Source: Herbidospora galbida
GTDB taxonomy: Bacteria; Actinomycetota; Actinomycetes; Streptosporangiales; Streptosporangiaceae
Assembly: GCF_005233835.1 (NCBI RefSeq)
Contig: NZ_SZQA01000006.1
Span: forward strand, 62,001 to 126,000
Direction of reading: 5' to 3'
Length of the DNA: 64,000 bases
The notes beneath the pieces are model-generated. The model saw only the letters and a list, made by a program, of their open reading frames with translations, ran no database searches and was not told where the DNA came from. The first letter of the stretch is position 1, and each line of letters opens with the position of its first letter. Below, piece after piece: positions 16,744 to 25,083 of the stretch. The position numbers and the translations under genes were made by a program.

Positions 16744-17902
16744 CTTCTTCTCGCATGTCTTCGGTGACGGCGGACGACTGCAGCGCCGGCTTCCCGGCCG
16801 AGTCCAGCGGCGGGCGTCGCCGATCGCCAAGGACCAACTCGCTGATCATCTTGGTGAGGCCGGGGTCGTTCTCGTCGAAATAGCCCTGCGCGATCATCTC
16901 CCGGTAAAGCTCCCGCCGGGCCTCGAACTCCTTGCTCGCCCGGTCCCGCTCATCGGCCTCCCGGCGAATGCGGTCCTCGCGCTCTCGCTGCTCTCTGGCG
17001 TCCGCGCGGGCACGCTCCTCGTCCTGCAGTGCCTGGAGCCGTACGGCGAAGTCCTTGGTAGTGATCTCGCCTGCCTGGAGCGCGCGGCCCAACGCCCGGG
17101 TCGGATCGCCGCCGATCGTGTCGTGGTCGAGCTCGGCTTCCTTCCGGGCGAACTGCGCCTTCGATTCCACCAGTTCCTGGCGGGATTTCTCTTCCTGCTT
17201 CGCCAGTTGCCGCTGGAAGTCAGCGTGGAGGATGTCTACCGCCTGCCGCCCCCTGACGCGGTCGGTCTCGAGTTCGGTGCCGTGCTTCTGAGCGGCGGCT
17301 GCGATCTCGTGTTCCTTCCGGCCTTCGAAGAGGGCGGTGCTCAATTGGGTGAGGTCGGCAGGGGTCCGTACTTCCACGCTCATGAAAGTGACCGATATAC
17401 CGGGAAGTCTGGGCGAGACGTGATGGACGTACGCCTGGATCTGCGCCACGACGTCCAACCGGAAGCCGTTGACCTCGTCAAGCAGATGCCGCAGCCCCAG
17501 TTCGAAGATCCGGGTGTGTCCACGTAGATAACCGGCGAGCGCCACCGCCGCGTTCCGCTGCCCCGACTCGATCACTTCGACCGGATCGAACACCGTACAG
17601 GCGAAGGTCACCACCAGCTGGAACTCCCGCGAATCGGCCGTCGGAACCGCCAGATCGACCGAGACCAGCCGGTTGCGGCTGAGGTCGACGACGCTCACAT
17701 GCGTGGCGTTAACCACGATCCCGTCGGTGAGGCCGAGGTTGCCGAGATCGACGTGGTAGTGCCCCCGGGACCGGTAGACCAGCGCGTCGCTCGACCGTCG
17801 CTCGGGGATGTCGCCGGCTCGCCGGCTTCGCGTCCGCAGCCAGCGCGTCGAGGCCGGGCCGAGAACCTTCTCATCCACGACCGGGTAGGTGTGCTCTGTC
17901 AC
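16733..17902 (-). CDS. SPFH/Band-7-like protein with charged coiled-coil
   Basis: A 389-residue protein with two parts. Residues about 25-200 alternate beta strands and helices in the manner of SPFH/Band-7 domains (DGIVVNATHVSVVDLSRNRL; LVVTFACTVFDPVEVIESGQ; PGISVTFMSVEVRTPADLTQ). Residues 200-345 are a nearly continuous charged helix (QRQLAKQEEKSRQELVESKA and RAREQ-type repeats) as in flotillin-like scaffolds. No transmembrane segment is obvious. The start GTG 17902 overlaps the upstream stop as GTGA and has GGAG 7 nt upstream. The SPFH assignment is by pattern and not certain. Confidence 0.58.
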   Translation of the reverse strand: MTEHTYPVVDEKVLGPASTRWLRTRSRRAGDIPERRSSDALVYRSRGHYHVDLGNLGLTDGIVVNATHVSVVDLSRNRLVSVDLAVPTADSREFQLVVTFACTVFDPVEVIESGQRNAAVALAGYLRGHTRIFELGLRHLLDEVNGFRLDVVAQIQAYVHHVSPRLPGISVTFMSVEVRTPADLTQLSTALFEGRKEHEIAAAAQKHGTELETDRVRGRQAVDILHADFQRQLAKQEEKSRQELVESKAQFARKEAELDHDTIGGDPTRALGRALQAGEITTKDFAVRLQALQDEERARADAREQREREDRIRREADERDRASKEFEARRELYREMIAQGYFDENDPGLTKMISELVLGDRRRPPLDSAGKPALQSSAVTEDMREEDDD

Positions 17903-19980
17903 GATGTTTCTCCATTCTTGAGAGCGAAGGCGAGTTCCATCGCGCTGAGCAGGATCTTGACCAGATTTCTGTTGCCGTCGTCCGACCGATGGAGCCGCCG
18001 CATCGCCGCGGTCAGTCCGGCGCGCAGGCTCTCGAACCCAGCAGGGCCGAGGACGTTCGCGAATGCCAGACCGAGAGCCACCACCTCGTCCTCGGCGCTT
18101 CTGCTGAGGCGGCGCAGCGCCTTCAGCGCGATCATGAGGGACTGGAGCGCCTGCTGGCGGACGGGACGATAGCCGATCGCCGCTGCCCAAATCTCCGCCA
18201 CCAGATCCCGGCGATCAGGGCGATCAAGGAGATAGAGGGCGATCGCCGGCTCCTTGGAGAGGGCGTCCCGTACCGACAACGTCGTCACGAGCGCCTCCAT
18301 GGTCAGCGCGTAGAGGGCCCGATCAGGTCCCACCGGCTGGAAGTCGTCGAGCCTCGTCTTCAGATATCGCAGCATCTTTCCGGCCCCCTCCCCGTGTGCG
18401 GTGAGGGTGGCGAACAACTCCGCCATGCCGGTGGCGACGTCCGGACTGATCCCGTTGTTCTGCCGGACGAGTTGCCACATGCGCTCGATGGCGGCCTCTG
18501 GAAAGAGAATTCCCAGCTGGCCGGTGAACGCGAGGGCGCCGGTCCACCGCTGCTCCGTCGTGCCATAGCTGATCCAGCGGATGGCGGTCTCCAGGGCTCG
18601 ATGGGCCAGCACCGGGTCCTGGCACATGTGCGACAGAACCCAGATGGCGGCCTCCTGTCCGTCCCGTCCGCATGCCCCTTGGGACCACGGGGTCAGGTAT
18701 GCCTGTGACACTTCTGTGTCGTAGGCGTCGAAGGCGAGCCGCGCCAGCCCTTTCGACACCGCGAACCTGGTGGCCGGCTCAGCGATAACCCCCTTGACCC
18801 AGTGGCGGACCATGACCCAGAAGTCGCCTGGGAACAGGCTCCACATCACACTGAGCGCGTTGTCCTGGCAGGCGGCGTTCCTGAAGACGGGATACCTGCG
18901 GCTCACCGTGTTGACCGTCTGCGTTTCGACGGTGATGAGCCCCCGGCCGCGTTCGGCCCGTCGAGGCCTGAGGCCGGGCACCGGTGAGAGGGACTCGCTT
19001 CCTTCGGTGGGGGTGGGAATCTCGCGGGGAAACCGCTCATGCAGCAGGCCCTCGAACCGACCCAAGATCCTCTCATAGGCCGGTTCGCTGATACCCGGAG
19101 TCAACGCGAGGACCATCACTTCGGCCCAATCCGTGTAGGAGTAGCCCTGGTCGAACCATTTCCGCAGCTCTTCTTGGGCGGCCAGGCCGAAGGCCTGTTG
19201 CACCGCGCTTTCGGGCGCCGTGCCGCCGTTTATGAGGTCCGCGACCCGGACGACGCTGTCGAGCGACGGTTCTCTCGGTACGGCCACCATGGCGCCGGCC
19301 AGGCGGTGATCCGTCTCTCCGCCGGTGATGCGGGTCGCCACCAGTTCCACCAGATCGGGCCGGCTCCAAGGAACCCGCGCCACCGAGTCGGTCCGCCCAG
19401 ACTCCTCGGCCGGTGACGCGTTGACCGTCACGACGAGGTACGCGTTGCATTCCGCGACCCTGGCCCGAACGCGCCGCCACTCGAAATCGGCCTGCTTCTT
19501 GTCCAGGTCCTCCTTGGCGCCCTCGACGATGTATCCACAGCCCTTGTTGTATTTCCGGCTGGCCAGCTTGTCCGGGCCGCTGTACGGGGTGAGGACGTAC
19601 AGTCCTCCTCCGCCGACGAAATCACGGAGAAGGTTGACGGCCCCGCTGTACTTTCCCGTACCGGCTTCGCTGACCAGGATGACCAGGCCTTCGGCCCTCA
19701 GCCGCGACTTGGCGAGCGAAAAGGGGGACGGCTGGACGTAGCAGGCGGTGCTCGCTGCGATCTCGGCTGCGGAGAGCGCCCCGGTGAGAGCCTTCGGTGG
19801 CTGACGGGGGCCGTCGGCGGTGCTGGACACGCCGAACACCGCGTCGCGGGCGTCCAGATCCTTGAAGGAGTACTTCATCGCAGCGATGAAGTTGTTGACC
19901 TGCTGAACGGGCGCCGGCTCCGGATCCCCGTCCACGAGGTCCTCTTGAGGGATGGGCCCTCTGTTCTGCTCCTCGGTCAC
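17899..19980 (-). CDS. Large protein with degenerate P-loop, helical repeat C-terminus
   Basis: A 693-residue cytoplasmic protein that I cannot assign to a named family. Residues 98-120 read LVILVSEAGTGKYSGAVNLL, a Walker-A-like loop where the usual Ser/Thr after GK is Tyr. A hydrophobic strand ECNAYLVVTVN further on could be a Walker-B strand lacking the acidic pair. The C-terminal 400 residues are helical and repeat-like with many Trp/Ala/Leu, as in STAND-type sensor proteins. Residues 47-54 (AVFGVSST) recur as AVFGVSNT at the C-terminus of the regulator gene upstream. GTG 19980 lies 4 nt after that gene. Confidence 0.6.
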   Translation of the reverse strand: MTEEQNRGPIPQEDLVDGDPEPAPVQQVNNFIAAMKYSFKDLDARDAVFGVSSTADGPRQPPKALTGALSAAEIAASTACYVQPSPFSLAKSRLRAEGLVILVSEAGTGKYSGAVNLLRDFVGGGGLYVLTPYSGPDKLASRKYNKGCGYIVEGAKEDLDKKQADFEWRRVRARVAECNAYLVVTVNASPAEESGRTDSVARVPWSRPDLVELVATRITGGETDHRLAGAMVAVPREPSLDSVVRVADLINGGTAPESAVQQAFGLAAQEELRKWFDQGYSYTDWAEVMVLALTPGISEPAYERILGRFEGLLHERFPREIPTPTEGSESLSPVPGLRPRRAERGRGLITVETQTVNTVSRRYPVFRNAACQDNALSVMWSLFPGDFWVMVRHWVKGVIAEPATRFAVSKGLARLAFDAYDTEVSQAYLTPWSQGACGRDGQEAAIWVLSHMCQDPVLAHRALETAIRWISYGTTEQRWTGALAFTGQLGILFPEAAIERMWQLVRQNNGISPDVATGMAELFATLTAHGEGAGKMLRYLKTRLDDFQPVGPDRALYALTMEALVTTLSVRDALSKEPAIALYLLDRPDRRDLVAEIWAAAIGYRPVRQQALQSLMIALKALRRLSRSAEDEVVALGLAFANVLGPAGFESLRAGLTAAMRRLHRSDDGNRNLVKILLSAMELAFALKNGETS

Positions 19981-19984
19981 CGGC

Positions 19985-20923
19985 TCACCTACTCCGGAAG
20001 GTGTTCGACACACCGAAGACCGCACGGGGTGCCACGACCTTCCCGTGGAACTCGAAGTGCGTTCCCGCAGCGGCGGAGGCCTCGTTCTCGGGCCGCTTCT
20101 CAGGGCCGGGGTCGGCCTCGGTGGTGGGCGTCTCCTCAGCCGGGGAATCGAGGCTGGGGTCCTGATTCATCATCCGCGTGTACAGATCGTCCAGACGCCT
20201 GGTGTCGATCGTGTAGATGTCCGCCAGACGGGCTTTCAGGTCCAGGTAGAGCTGCTGCGCCTGCACCTGCTGACCTGCCCGGTACGACGCGATCATCAGC
20301 AGTTCGAGGACCGCCTGGTCGTAGGGATTGTCAAGGTGCTCAACGATCAATCCCGCGATCAGTTCGTGGTGCCGGCCCAGCCTGAGAGACGCCTGGGTCA
20401 TCTGGAGCATGGCCTGCCGCCGGGTCGCTGCCCACTGCTGGCGCAACCCGTCGACCCGGTGTCCATCGAGGTCGGCCAGAAGCACTTCGCTTGTCAGGTC
20501 GAAGGCTTTCCGGAACACAGCGACGGCCTGTCTGTCGTCGTTGTTAAGAAGATCTTGAGCCTGCTTCACCAGCGCCGAGAACACGTGCACGTCCACGCGC
20601 TCGTCCGAGACTTGGAGTTCGTAGGACTTTCCGTCGCGACGCAGGTCGAAGCCGAGATTGCCGAGCCTCTTCCTGGTCCTGCTGACCGCCCTGTAGAACT
20701 CCTCGTGCGCGCTCTCCGGGAATGGCTCGTCCCAGAGCCACCCCATGAGCTGGTCCTGCCGTTGCCGCTTCGACCTTGCCAGGAGCAGAGCGGCCAGCAG
20801 TGCCCGCTCCTTTCGCTCACCGAGGTCGTCCACTCGCCTCCCGTCGGCGATCACCTCGACGGGCCCGAACAAGCGGAAGGACACGTCCGGCGTCGGAAGG
20901 GCGGGGAGGGTGTTCTCGTCCAT
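19985..20923 (-). CDS. SARP-like regulator (winged helix plus BTAD domain)
   Basis: A 312-residue regulator. Residues 10-95 form an OmpR-like winged helix (SFRLFGPVEVIADGRRVDDL, then HEEFYRAVSRTRKRLGNLGF). Residues 105-245 form a bacterial transcriptional activator domain of TPR-like helices (EVLLADLDGHRVDGLRQQWA; LIAGLIVEHLDNPYDQAVLE). The tail is acidic and disordered and ends in AVFGVSNTFRSR. ATG 20923 has AAGGAG 5 nt upstream. It heads the cassette that continues with the degenerate P-loop protein, SPFH-like protein and DUF4407 protein, with spacings of 4 nt or overlaps, and is divergent from the DUF397 gene. Confidence 0.75.
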   Translation of the reverse strand: MDENTLPALPTPDVSFRLFGPVEVIADGRRVDDLGERKERALLAALLLARSKRQRQDQLMGWLWDEPFPESAHEEFYRAVSRTRKRLGNLGFDLRRDGKSYELQVSDERVDVHVFSALVKQAQDLLNNDDRQAVAVFRKAFDLTSEVLLADLDGHRVDGLRQQWAATRRQAMLQMTQASLRLGRHHELIAGLIVEHLDNPYDQAVLELLMIASYRAGQQVQAQQLYLDLKARLADIYTIDTRRLDDLYTRMMNQDPSLDSPAEETPTTEADPGPEKRPENEASAAAGTHFEFHGKVVAPRAVFGVSNTFRSR

Positions 20924-21050
20924 CTCTTCTCCTTGTTCGTTGAGACCCCAGTCGCTCCCCCCGATCCCGCCCCCGCGGTTCCCCCACCGGCTCCCCGCAG
21001 CCTGCTTGTGACAGGGCGCTGGCGCCCCCGAGTTCAGGGAGATGGGCGAG

Positions 21051-21245
21051 ATGAACGGTGCGGTTTTCGGGAAGAGCACGTACTCCGGTGCGGCCAACCC
21101 CAACTGCGTGGAGGTGGCTTTCATCTGTGACGGAGTCCTCGTCAGGGACTCCAAAGACAGGCTCGGGGCGGTCCTCCGGTACACCCGGGACGAGTGGGCG
21201 GCGTTCGTGGCGGGTGTGAAGGCGGGTGAGTTCGACCTGAGCTGA
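21051..21245 (+). CDS. DUF397 domain protein
   Basis: A 64-residue DUF397 protein: STYSGAANPNCVEVAFICDG, VLVRDSK and the closing W-AF motif (DEWAAFVAGVKAGEF). DUF397 genes usually partner XRE/DUF5753 regulators as small antitoxin- or WhiJ-system-like components. ATG 21051 is preferred because AGGGAG lies 9 nt upstream, while the earlier ATG 21042 abuts it. It converges with the XRE/DUF5753 gene ending at 21286 (40 nt gap) and is divergent from the SARP-like regulator. Confidence 0.8.
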   Translation: MNGAVFGKSTYSGAANPNCVEVAFICDGVLVRDSKDRLGAVLRYTRDEWAAFVAGVKAGEFDLS

Positions 21246-21285
21246 TGCCGGTCGAGACGGCGCCGTGGCCCTGGGCCCGGCGCCG

Positions 21286-22119
21286 TCAGCCACGTGCGAG
21301 CTCGGCCAAGAAGGCACGGGACGGCTCCGGGTCGAGCGCCCCTTCCACCGCGAGGTCGAAGGCGCGCTGGTACCGGTCCACCTCAGAGGTCTGCTCGACA
21401 CGGACCATCCGATCCAGCCATTCCAGCAGCACCACAGGTGGATCTCCGTTGTCGAAGCTGAAGACGTGAAACGTGGAGTCCACGGCGAGGTGCGGCCCCG
21501 CCGCGAACAGACGGACCCGTATCCGGACGTTCGGCAGATCGGCGGCCTCGACGAGCCGCTGGAACTGCTCGCGCATGACCACCGGGCCGCCCACTGACCG
21601 CCGCAGCACGGCCTCGTCGAGTACGACATCGAGTTCGAGGGGTTGCTCACGGTCGAGCACCGTTCGTCTGGCGGTACGGAGGCCCGCTTGGCGCTCGATC
21701 ACCTCCAAAGGGCGGTCGCTCACCGTGGTCATGAGCTCCCGTGCGTACGACTCGGTCTGGAGCAGCCCGGGAACGAGACTGATCTGGCAGACGCGCACCC
21801 GCGTCGCCCCGTCCTCGAGCAGGAGCAGCGACTCCATCTCCTCGTTCACGAGGTCGGAGTGCTCTCCCCACCAGGAGCCGGTACGGTCCACCAGCTCGAG
21901 CAGGTGCCGATCGGCGGCGCCGTAGACCTCGAGGAGGACCTTGACCTCCTGGGTCCTGACGAACGCCCGGCCCTCCTCCATCTGGCCGACCCATCTCGGC
22001 GAGCGGCCCAGAGACTCGGCCGCTTCCGCGACCGAGACGGCGGCCGCGATGCGGTGCCTTCGGAGGGTCCCTCCGATCGTGACGCGGTGGTGATGCCGAC
22101 TGTCCGGGGTCTGCCTCAT
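21286..22119 (-). CDS. XRE family regulator with DUF5753 domain
   Basis: A 277-residue regulator. The HTH_3-type domain spans about 12-65 (GTLRRHRIAAAVSVAEAAES, LGRSPRWVGQMEEG), and DUF5753 spans about 95-270 (WWGEHSDLVNEEMESLLLLE; LVPGLLQTESYAREL; ending AFLAELARG). Such proteins act in actinomycete developmental and conflict loci, often with DUF397. ATG 22119 has AGGGA 5 nt upstream. The intergenic region upstream contains repeated TTGCA words (22145-22179) that may be its operators. The neighbouring DUF397 is convergent instead of downstream, an unusual arrangement. Confidence 0.86.
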   Translation of the reverse strand: MRQTPDSRHHHRVTIGGTLRRHRIAAAVSVAEAAESLGRSPRWVGQMEEGRAFVRTQEVKVLLEVYGAADRHLLELVDRTGSWWGEHSDLVNEEMESLLLLEDGATRVRVCQISLVPGLLQTESYARELMTTVSDRPLEVIERQAGLRTARRTVLDREQPLELDVVLDEAVLRRSVGGPVVMREQFQRLVEAADLPNVRIRVRLFAAGPHLAVDSTFHVFSFDNGDPPVVLLEWLDRMVRVEQTSEVDRYQRAFDLAVEGALDPEPSRAFLAELARG

Positions 22120-22144
22120 CGCCGTCCCTTGTTGCCGTAAGAGA

Positions 22145-22179
22145 GTTGCAGTATGTGGTTTGCAAACAGCAACTTGCAA
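22145..22179. promoter_or_regulatory. TTGCA repeat cluster upstream of XRE gene
   Basis: Within 35 bp: GTTGCA (22145-22150), the palindrome TTTGCAAA (22159-22166) and TTGCAA (22174-22179). The spacing is close to 15 nt each. They lie 26-60 nt upstream of the XRE start at 22119 and resemble the palindrome at 22501-22515 before the second XRE gene, so a shared operator is likely. The binding protein is inferred only. Confidence 0.4.
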
Positions 22180-22210
22180 CCGGTTCGGGGAATGTCTGAC
22201 ATGCAGCTGT

Positions 22211-22450
22211 TTAGGGGCTTTCCTGCTCTCCACCCCCTTCGTCATCCTGACTCCGGAGCTGTCCCGAAGTAGGACCGCGTCGGCGGGATCGACCGATCGC
22301 CGCAACGACGACGCTGGCCAGTGCGGCGACTGAGCAGAGAACCGCCCCCGCCGGCCACCCCAACGCGAGGCAGAGGCCCGCACTCAATGCGAACAAGCGT
22401 TCCATGATCTGGTCGGAGTCCCAGGACGGCGGGCGTTGCAGGGCAGGCAT
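22211..22450 (-). CDS. Small membrane protein
   Basis: A 79-residue protein. Residues 17-52 are strongly hydrophobic (LFALSAGLCLALGWPAGAVL, CSVAALASVVVAAIG), enough for one long or two short membrane helices, followed by RSRRRG and a polar acidic tail. ATG 22450 has GGAGAG just upstream. It lies between the two XRE/DUF5753 genes. Function unknown; such small membrane proteins often accompany XRE/DUF397 loci, which is inference. Confidence 0.55.
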   Translation of the reverse strand: MPALQRPPSWDSDQIMERLFALSAGLCLALGWPAGAVLCSVAALASVVVAAIGRSRRRGPTSGQLRSQDDEGGGEQESP

Positions 22451-22500
22451 GGCTCTCCATTACTCTGAGTAGATCTTGCATGTGCTGCAGAGCTTGCCGA

Positions 22501-22515
22501 ATGCAAGTTGCATTA
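22501..22515. promoter_or_regulatory. Perfect palindrome upstream of second XRE gene
   Basis: AATGCAA-G-TTGCATT is a perfect 15-bp palindrome with a single central base, about 46 nt upstream of the XRE start at 22561. TTGCAT also occurs at 22477-22482. The words match the cluster before the first XRE gene, including a shared AGTTGCA(G/T)TATGT string. Confidence 0.45.
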
Positions 22516-22560
22516 TGTATGGATGGGCACCACGCGGAATCTTGAGAGCGGGAGATGACG

Positions 22561-23406
22561 ATGGCCAGAGGTAGGAGTCCGGTGACGCAACGCCGTCGGC
22601 TCGCCGCGGAACTGCACCGGCTCCGTACTGCCTCCCACCGGACCATCGAAGAGGTGGCCGAGCATCTCGAATGCTCATCGGCGAAGATCAGCCGGATTGA
22701 GAACAACCAGGTCGCCGTCCGCATCCAGGACGCCAGGGAACTGCTCGATCTCTACGGAGTCCAAGGCTCTCGGCGCGAAGAACTGCTGGAGGTCGTCCGC
22801 GAGGCCCGGAAGAAGGGGTGGTGGTCCCGCTACTCCGATCTTCTCGAGGAAGGGGCCGAGACCAGGCTCAGCCTGGAGGAAGAGGCGGCCCGAGTCCTCA
22901 TCTACGAGAACAGCCTGGTGACCCCGCTGCTGCAGACACCCGGCTACGCCCGCCACTGCCTGTTGACCCGGACCGACGCGACGCTGGAAATCGTTCAGCG
23001 GTATGTCGACCTGCGGATGGAGCGGCAACGCATCCTCGACGATCCGACCGGCCCTCAACTGACCGTCGTCCTCGACGAGGCCGCGCTGCGCCGGACCGTC
23101 GGAGGCCCCGACGTCATGGACGAGCAGGTCCGGCGACTCTTGTCGGATGCCGACCGCGACGACATCACCCTGCTCGTGCTGCCCTTCAGCGCCGGCCCGC
23201 ATCAGGCGATGGGCTTTCCCTTCAGCATCTTCGAGTTCGAGGGTGAAGATCCGAGGGTGGTCTACATCGAGATGCTCGAACGTGGACACGTGATCGAGAA
23301 CGCCGGCGAAGTCGGCCGCTATCTGGCGGCGTTCGAGCAGGTCAGGGCCCGCGCTCTGGACACCGCGCCGTCGCGGCGTTTCATCGAGAATCTCATCGGT
23401 CGTTGA
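22561..23406 (+). CDS. XRE family regulator with DUF5753 domain (second copy)
   Basis: A 281-residue paralogue of the minus-strand XRE gene. HTH at about 10-65 (RRRLAAELHRLRTASHRTIE, LECSSAKISRIENNQ), DUF5753 at about 100-280 (WWSRYSDLLEEGAETRLSLE; LVTPLLQTPGYARHCLL; ending RRFIENLIGR). ATG 22561 is preferred because GGGAG is 6-7 nt upstream; ATG 22555 abuts that sequence. The two XRE genes are divergent around the small membrane protein and share TTGCA operators, so they may cross-regulate. No DUF397 partner lies directly downstream. Confidence 0.86.
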   Translation: MARGRSPVTQRRRLAAELHRLRTASHRTIEEVAEHLECSSAKISRIENNQVAVRIQDARELLDLYGVQGSRREELLEVVREARKKGWWSRYSDLLEEGAETRLSLEEEAARVLIYENSLVTPLLQTPGYARHCLLTRTDATLEIVQRYVDLRMERQRILDDPTGPQLTVVLDEAALRRTVGGPDVMDEQVRRLLSDADRDDITLLVLPFSAGPHQAMGFPFSIFEFEGEDPRVVYIEMLERGHVIENAGEVGRYLAAFEQVRARALDTAPSRRFIENLIGR

Positions 23407-23502
23407 CGTCCTCACGTTCGAGCCCCTTCCGGAAGCGCCTGTAGCCCAACATCCGTCAAGGCACGGGGTGGTGGGCAGGGGGCCGAACTTGGGGCTCTGC
23501 TG

Positions 23503-24222
23503 TCAGGACTCCGGCTCCGTCAGGAACAGGACGGACCGCCACTGCAGCGTCGACCGGATGAGGTCGTGGGTCACGTGGTCCATGAACCGGGCCACCGATT
23601 CCAGCCGCTGCCCCGCCGGGGTGTCCACCCCCATCACCTCGACGCCCTCCCGCGCGACCGCGACGACGCGGTCGTTGGCGCGGGCGCTGGCCAGCATCGA
23701 CTGATACCAGAGGTCGAGGTCGACGACGTACCGCTCCCTGCGGTTGTCCTGGCGTTCACGCCGGACCAGAGCCCGGCTTTCGAGGAACGCGATGGACTTG
23801 GACACGGACGCCGGACTGACCTGCAGCCGCCGCACGAGCTCGGCGGCGGTCATCCCGCCGCTGTCGCTGACGTAGAGGCAGGCCAGGATCCGCGACATCG
23901 TGCGCGGCAGCCCCGACTCGATGAACGAGGTCGTGAACGACTCCTCGAACTCGCGGACCGCTTCGGGGTCGCGCCCGTAGGCGTCGGGCGTCGCCGCCGG
24001 AGCCCCCGCCGGTGAGCGCTTGCGGCGATGGGCCCGGCGTTCGGTGGCCCGGTGGGCCATCTCGGCGCGGTAGGCGGTCGGCCCGCCGTTGCGCATGACC
24101 TCACGGGTGACGGTCGACGTGGGCCGGCCCAGCCCACGGGCGATCTCGGCGTAGGCGAGCCCGTCGGCCAGCCCCGCGGCGATCTGCTGGCGCTCCTGCT
24201 GGCTGAGTCTTCCTCCCGGCAT
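23503..24222 (-). CDS. HTH (IS30-like HTH_38) and MarR-type fusion regulator
   Basis: A 239-residue regulator with two DNA-binding units. Residues 5-62 (LSQQERQQIAAGLADGLAYA, RGLGRPTSTVTREVMRNGG, YRAEMAHRATERR) match the HTH_38 region found at the N-terminus of IS30 transposases. Residues about 85-190 form a GbsR/MarR-like winged helix (MSRILACLYVSDSGGMTAAE; VSPASVSKSIAFLESRALVR). No DDE transposase domain is present. ATG 24222 is preferred over GTG 24294. It is divergent from the DUF4097 gene, and three phased ATTGCA repeats lie between them. Confidence 0.8.
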   Translation of the reverse strand: MPGGRLSQQERQQIAAGLADGLAYAEIARGLGRPTSTVTREVMRNGGPTAYRAEMAHRATERRAHRRKRSPAGAPAATPDAYGRDPEAVREFEESFTTSFIESGLPRTMSRILACLYVSDSGGMTAAELVRRLQVSPASVSKSIAFLESRALVRRERQDNRRERYVVDLDLWYQSMLASARANDRVVAVAREGVEVMGVDTPAGQRLESVARFMDHVTHDLIRSTLQWRSVLFLTEPES

Positions 24223-24284
24223 CGGGCCGTGCCCCTTCCCTCGACTGCCTCGACGTTGCCGATTATGGCCTTCACCCTCAGTCC

Positions 24285-24336
24285 ATTGCAACACAGGTCA
24301 CTATCGCATTGCATTCGCTCTCAGATCCATTGCAAT
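24285..24336. promoter_or_regulatory. Three phased ATTGCA repeats between regulator and DUF4097 gene
   Basis: ATTGCAA (24285-24291), ATTGCAT (24308-24314) and ATTGCAAT (24329-24336) start 23 and 21 bp apart, about two helical turns, on the same face of the DNA. They sit in the divergent intergenic region and are the natural operator for the HTH/MarR regulator. Confidence 0.45.
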
Positions 24337-24455
24337 GATTTCATGGCTATGAGCTGCAGTGACGCACTTTCTAAGCAACGAGATAGTTGAAGGATTCGCG
24401 AACGCAACATAGCCTTTCGAATGTCAGAAACACAGCGAACGCCACGGAGCACCCC

Positions 24456-25067
24456 ATGCAGAAGTTCGACACCCCCCAGGCCATCACCGCCAAGATCTCC
24501 GTCCCGATGGGCCTCGTCCGGATCGTCGCCGGCGACCGCGCGGACACCGTCGTCTCCGTCCGGCCGAGCAACCCCGGCGGCGCGGTCGACGTCAAGGCGG
24601 CCGAGCAGACCACCGTCGAGTTCGCCGGCGGCGTCCTGGACGTCAAGGCTCCCGAGAGCCCCCGCTTCGGCAAGAGCGGCTCGATCGAGGTGACCGTCGA
24701 ACTGCCCGCCGGCTCGGCGATCGAGGGCAGCGGCATGGCCACCGGCTTCACGACCGAAGGCCGCTTCGGCGGCAGCCGCGTCCAGACCGCCAAGGGCGAC
24801 ATCTCCCTCGGCACCGTCGACGGACCGGTCATCGCCGACACCGCCCAGGGCGACATCCGCGTCGCCGAGGCCGTCAGCGGCCTGCTCGACCTGAAGACCA
24901 GCGCCGGCTCGATCGAGGTCGGGGTCGCGGCGGGGGTCTCGGCGGGCCTGCAGGCGACCACCGGTCACGGCACCCTGCGCGACCTCCGCAAGAAGTTCGA
25001 CGGCGACCTCACCGTCGACATCCGCGCGGTCACCTCGTACGGCGACATCGTCGTCCACGGCAACTGA
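24456..25067 (+). CDS. DUF4097 family beta-strand repeat protein
   Basis: A 203-residue protein made of short repeated beta strands with the DUF4097/adhesin-like rhythm (GSRVQTAKGDISLGTVDGPV; ADTAQGDIRVAEAVSGLLDL; KTSAGSIEVGV). No signal peptide is visible, so it is probably cytoplasmic. ATG 24456 has CGGAG about 8 nt upstream. In actinomycetes this gene is commonly controlled by a divergent MarR-like regulator and followed by an ABC exporter; here the exporter is missing and a two-component operon converges instead. Role unknown. Confidence 0.85.
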   Translation: MQKFDTPQAITAKISVPMGLVRIVAGDRADTVVSVRPSNPGGAVDVKAAEQTTVEFAGGVLDVKAPESPRFGKSGSIEVTVELPAGSAIEGSGMATGFTTEGRFGGSRVQTAKGDISLGTVDGPVIADTAQGDIRVAEAVSGLLDLKTSAGSIEVGVAAGVSAGLQATTGHGTLRDLRKKFDGDLTVDIRAVTSYGDIVVHGN

Positions 25068-25083
25068 ACCCCGAACGCGCTGA

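Noticed and set aside
23503..24222. IS30-like transposase
   Set aside because: Only the N-terminal HTH_38 resembles IS30; there is no DDE domain, no terminal repeats, and the C-terminus is MarR-like.
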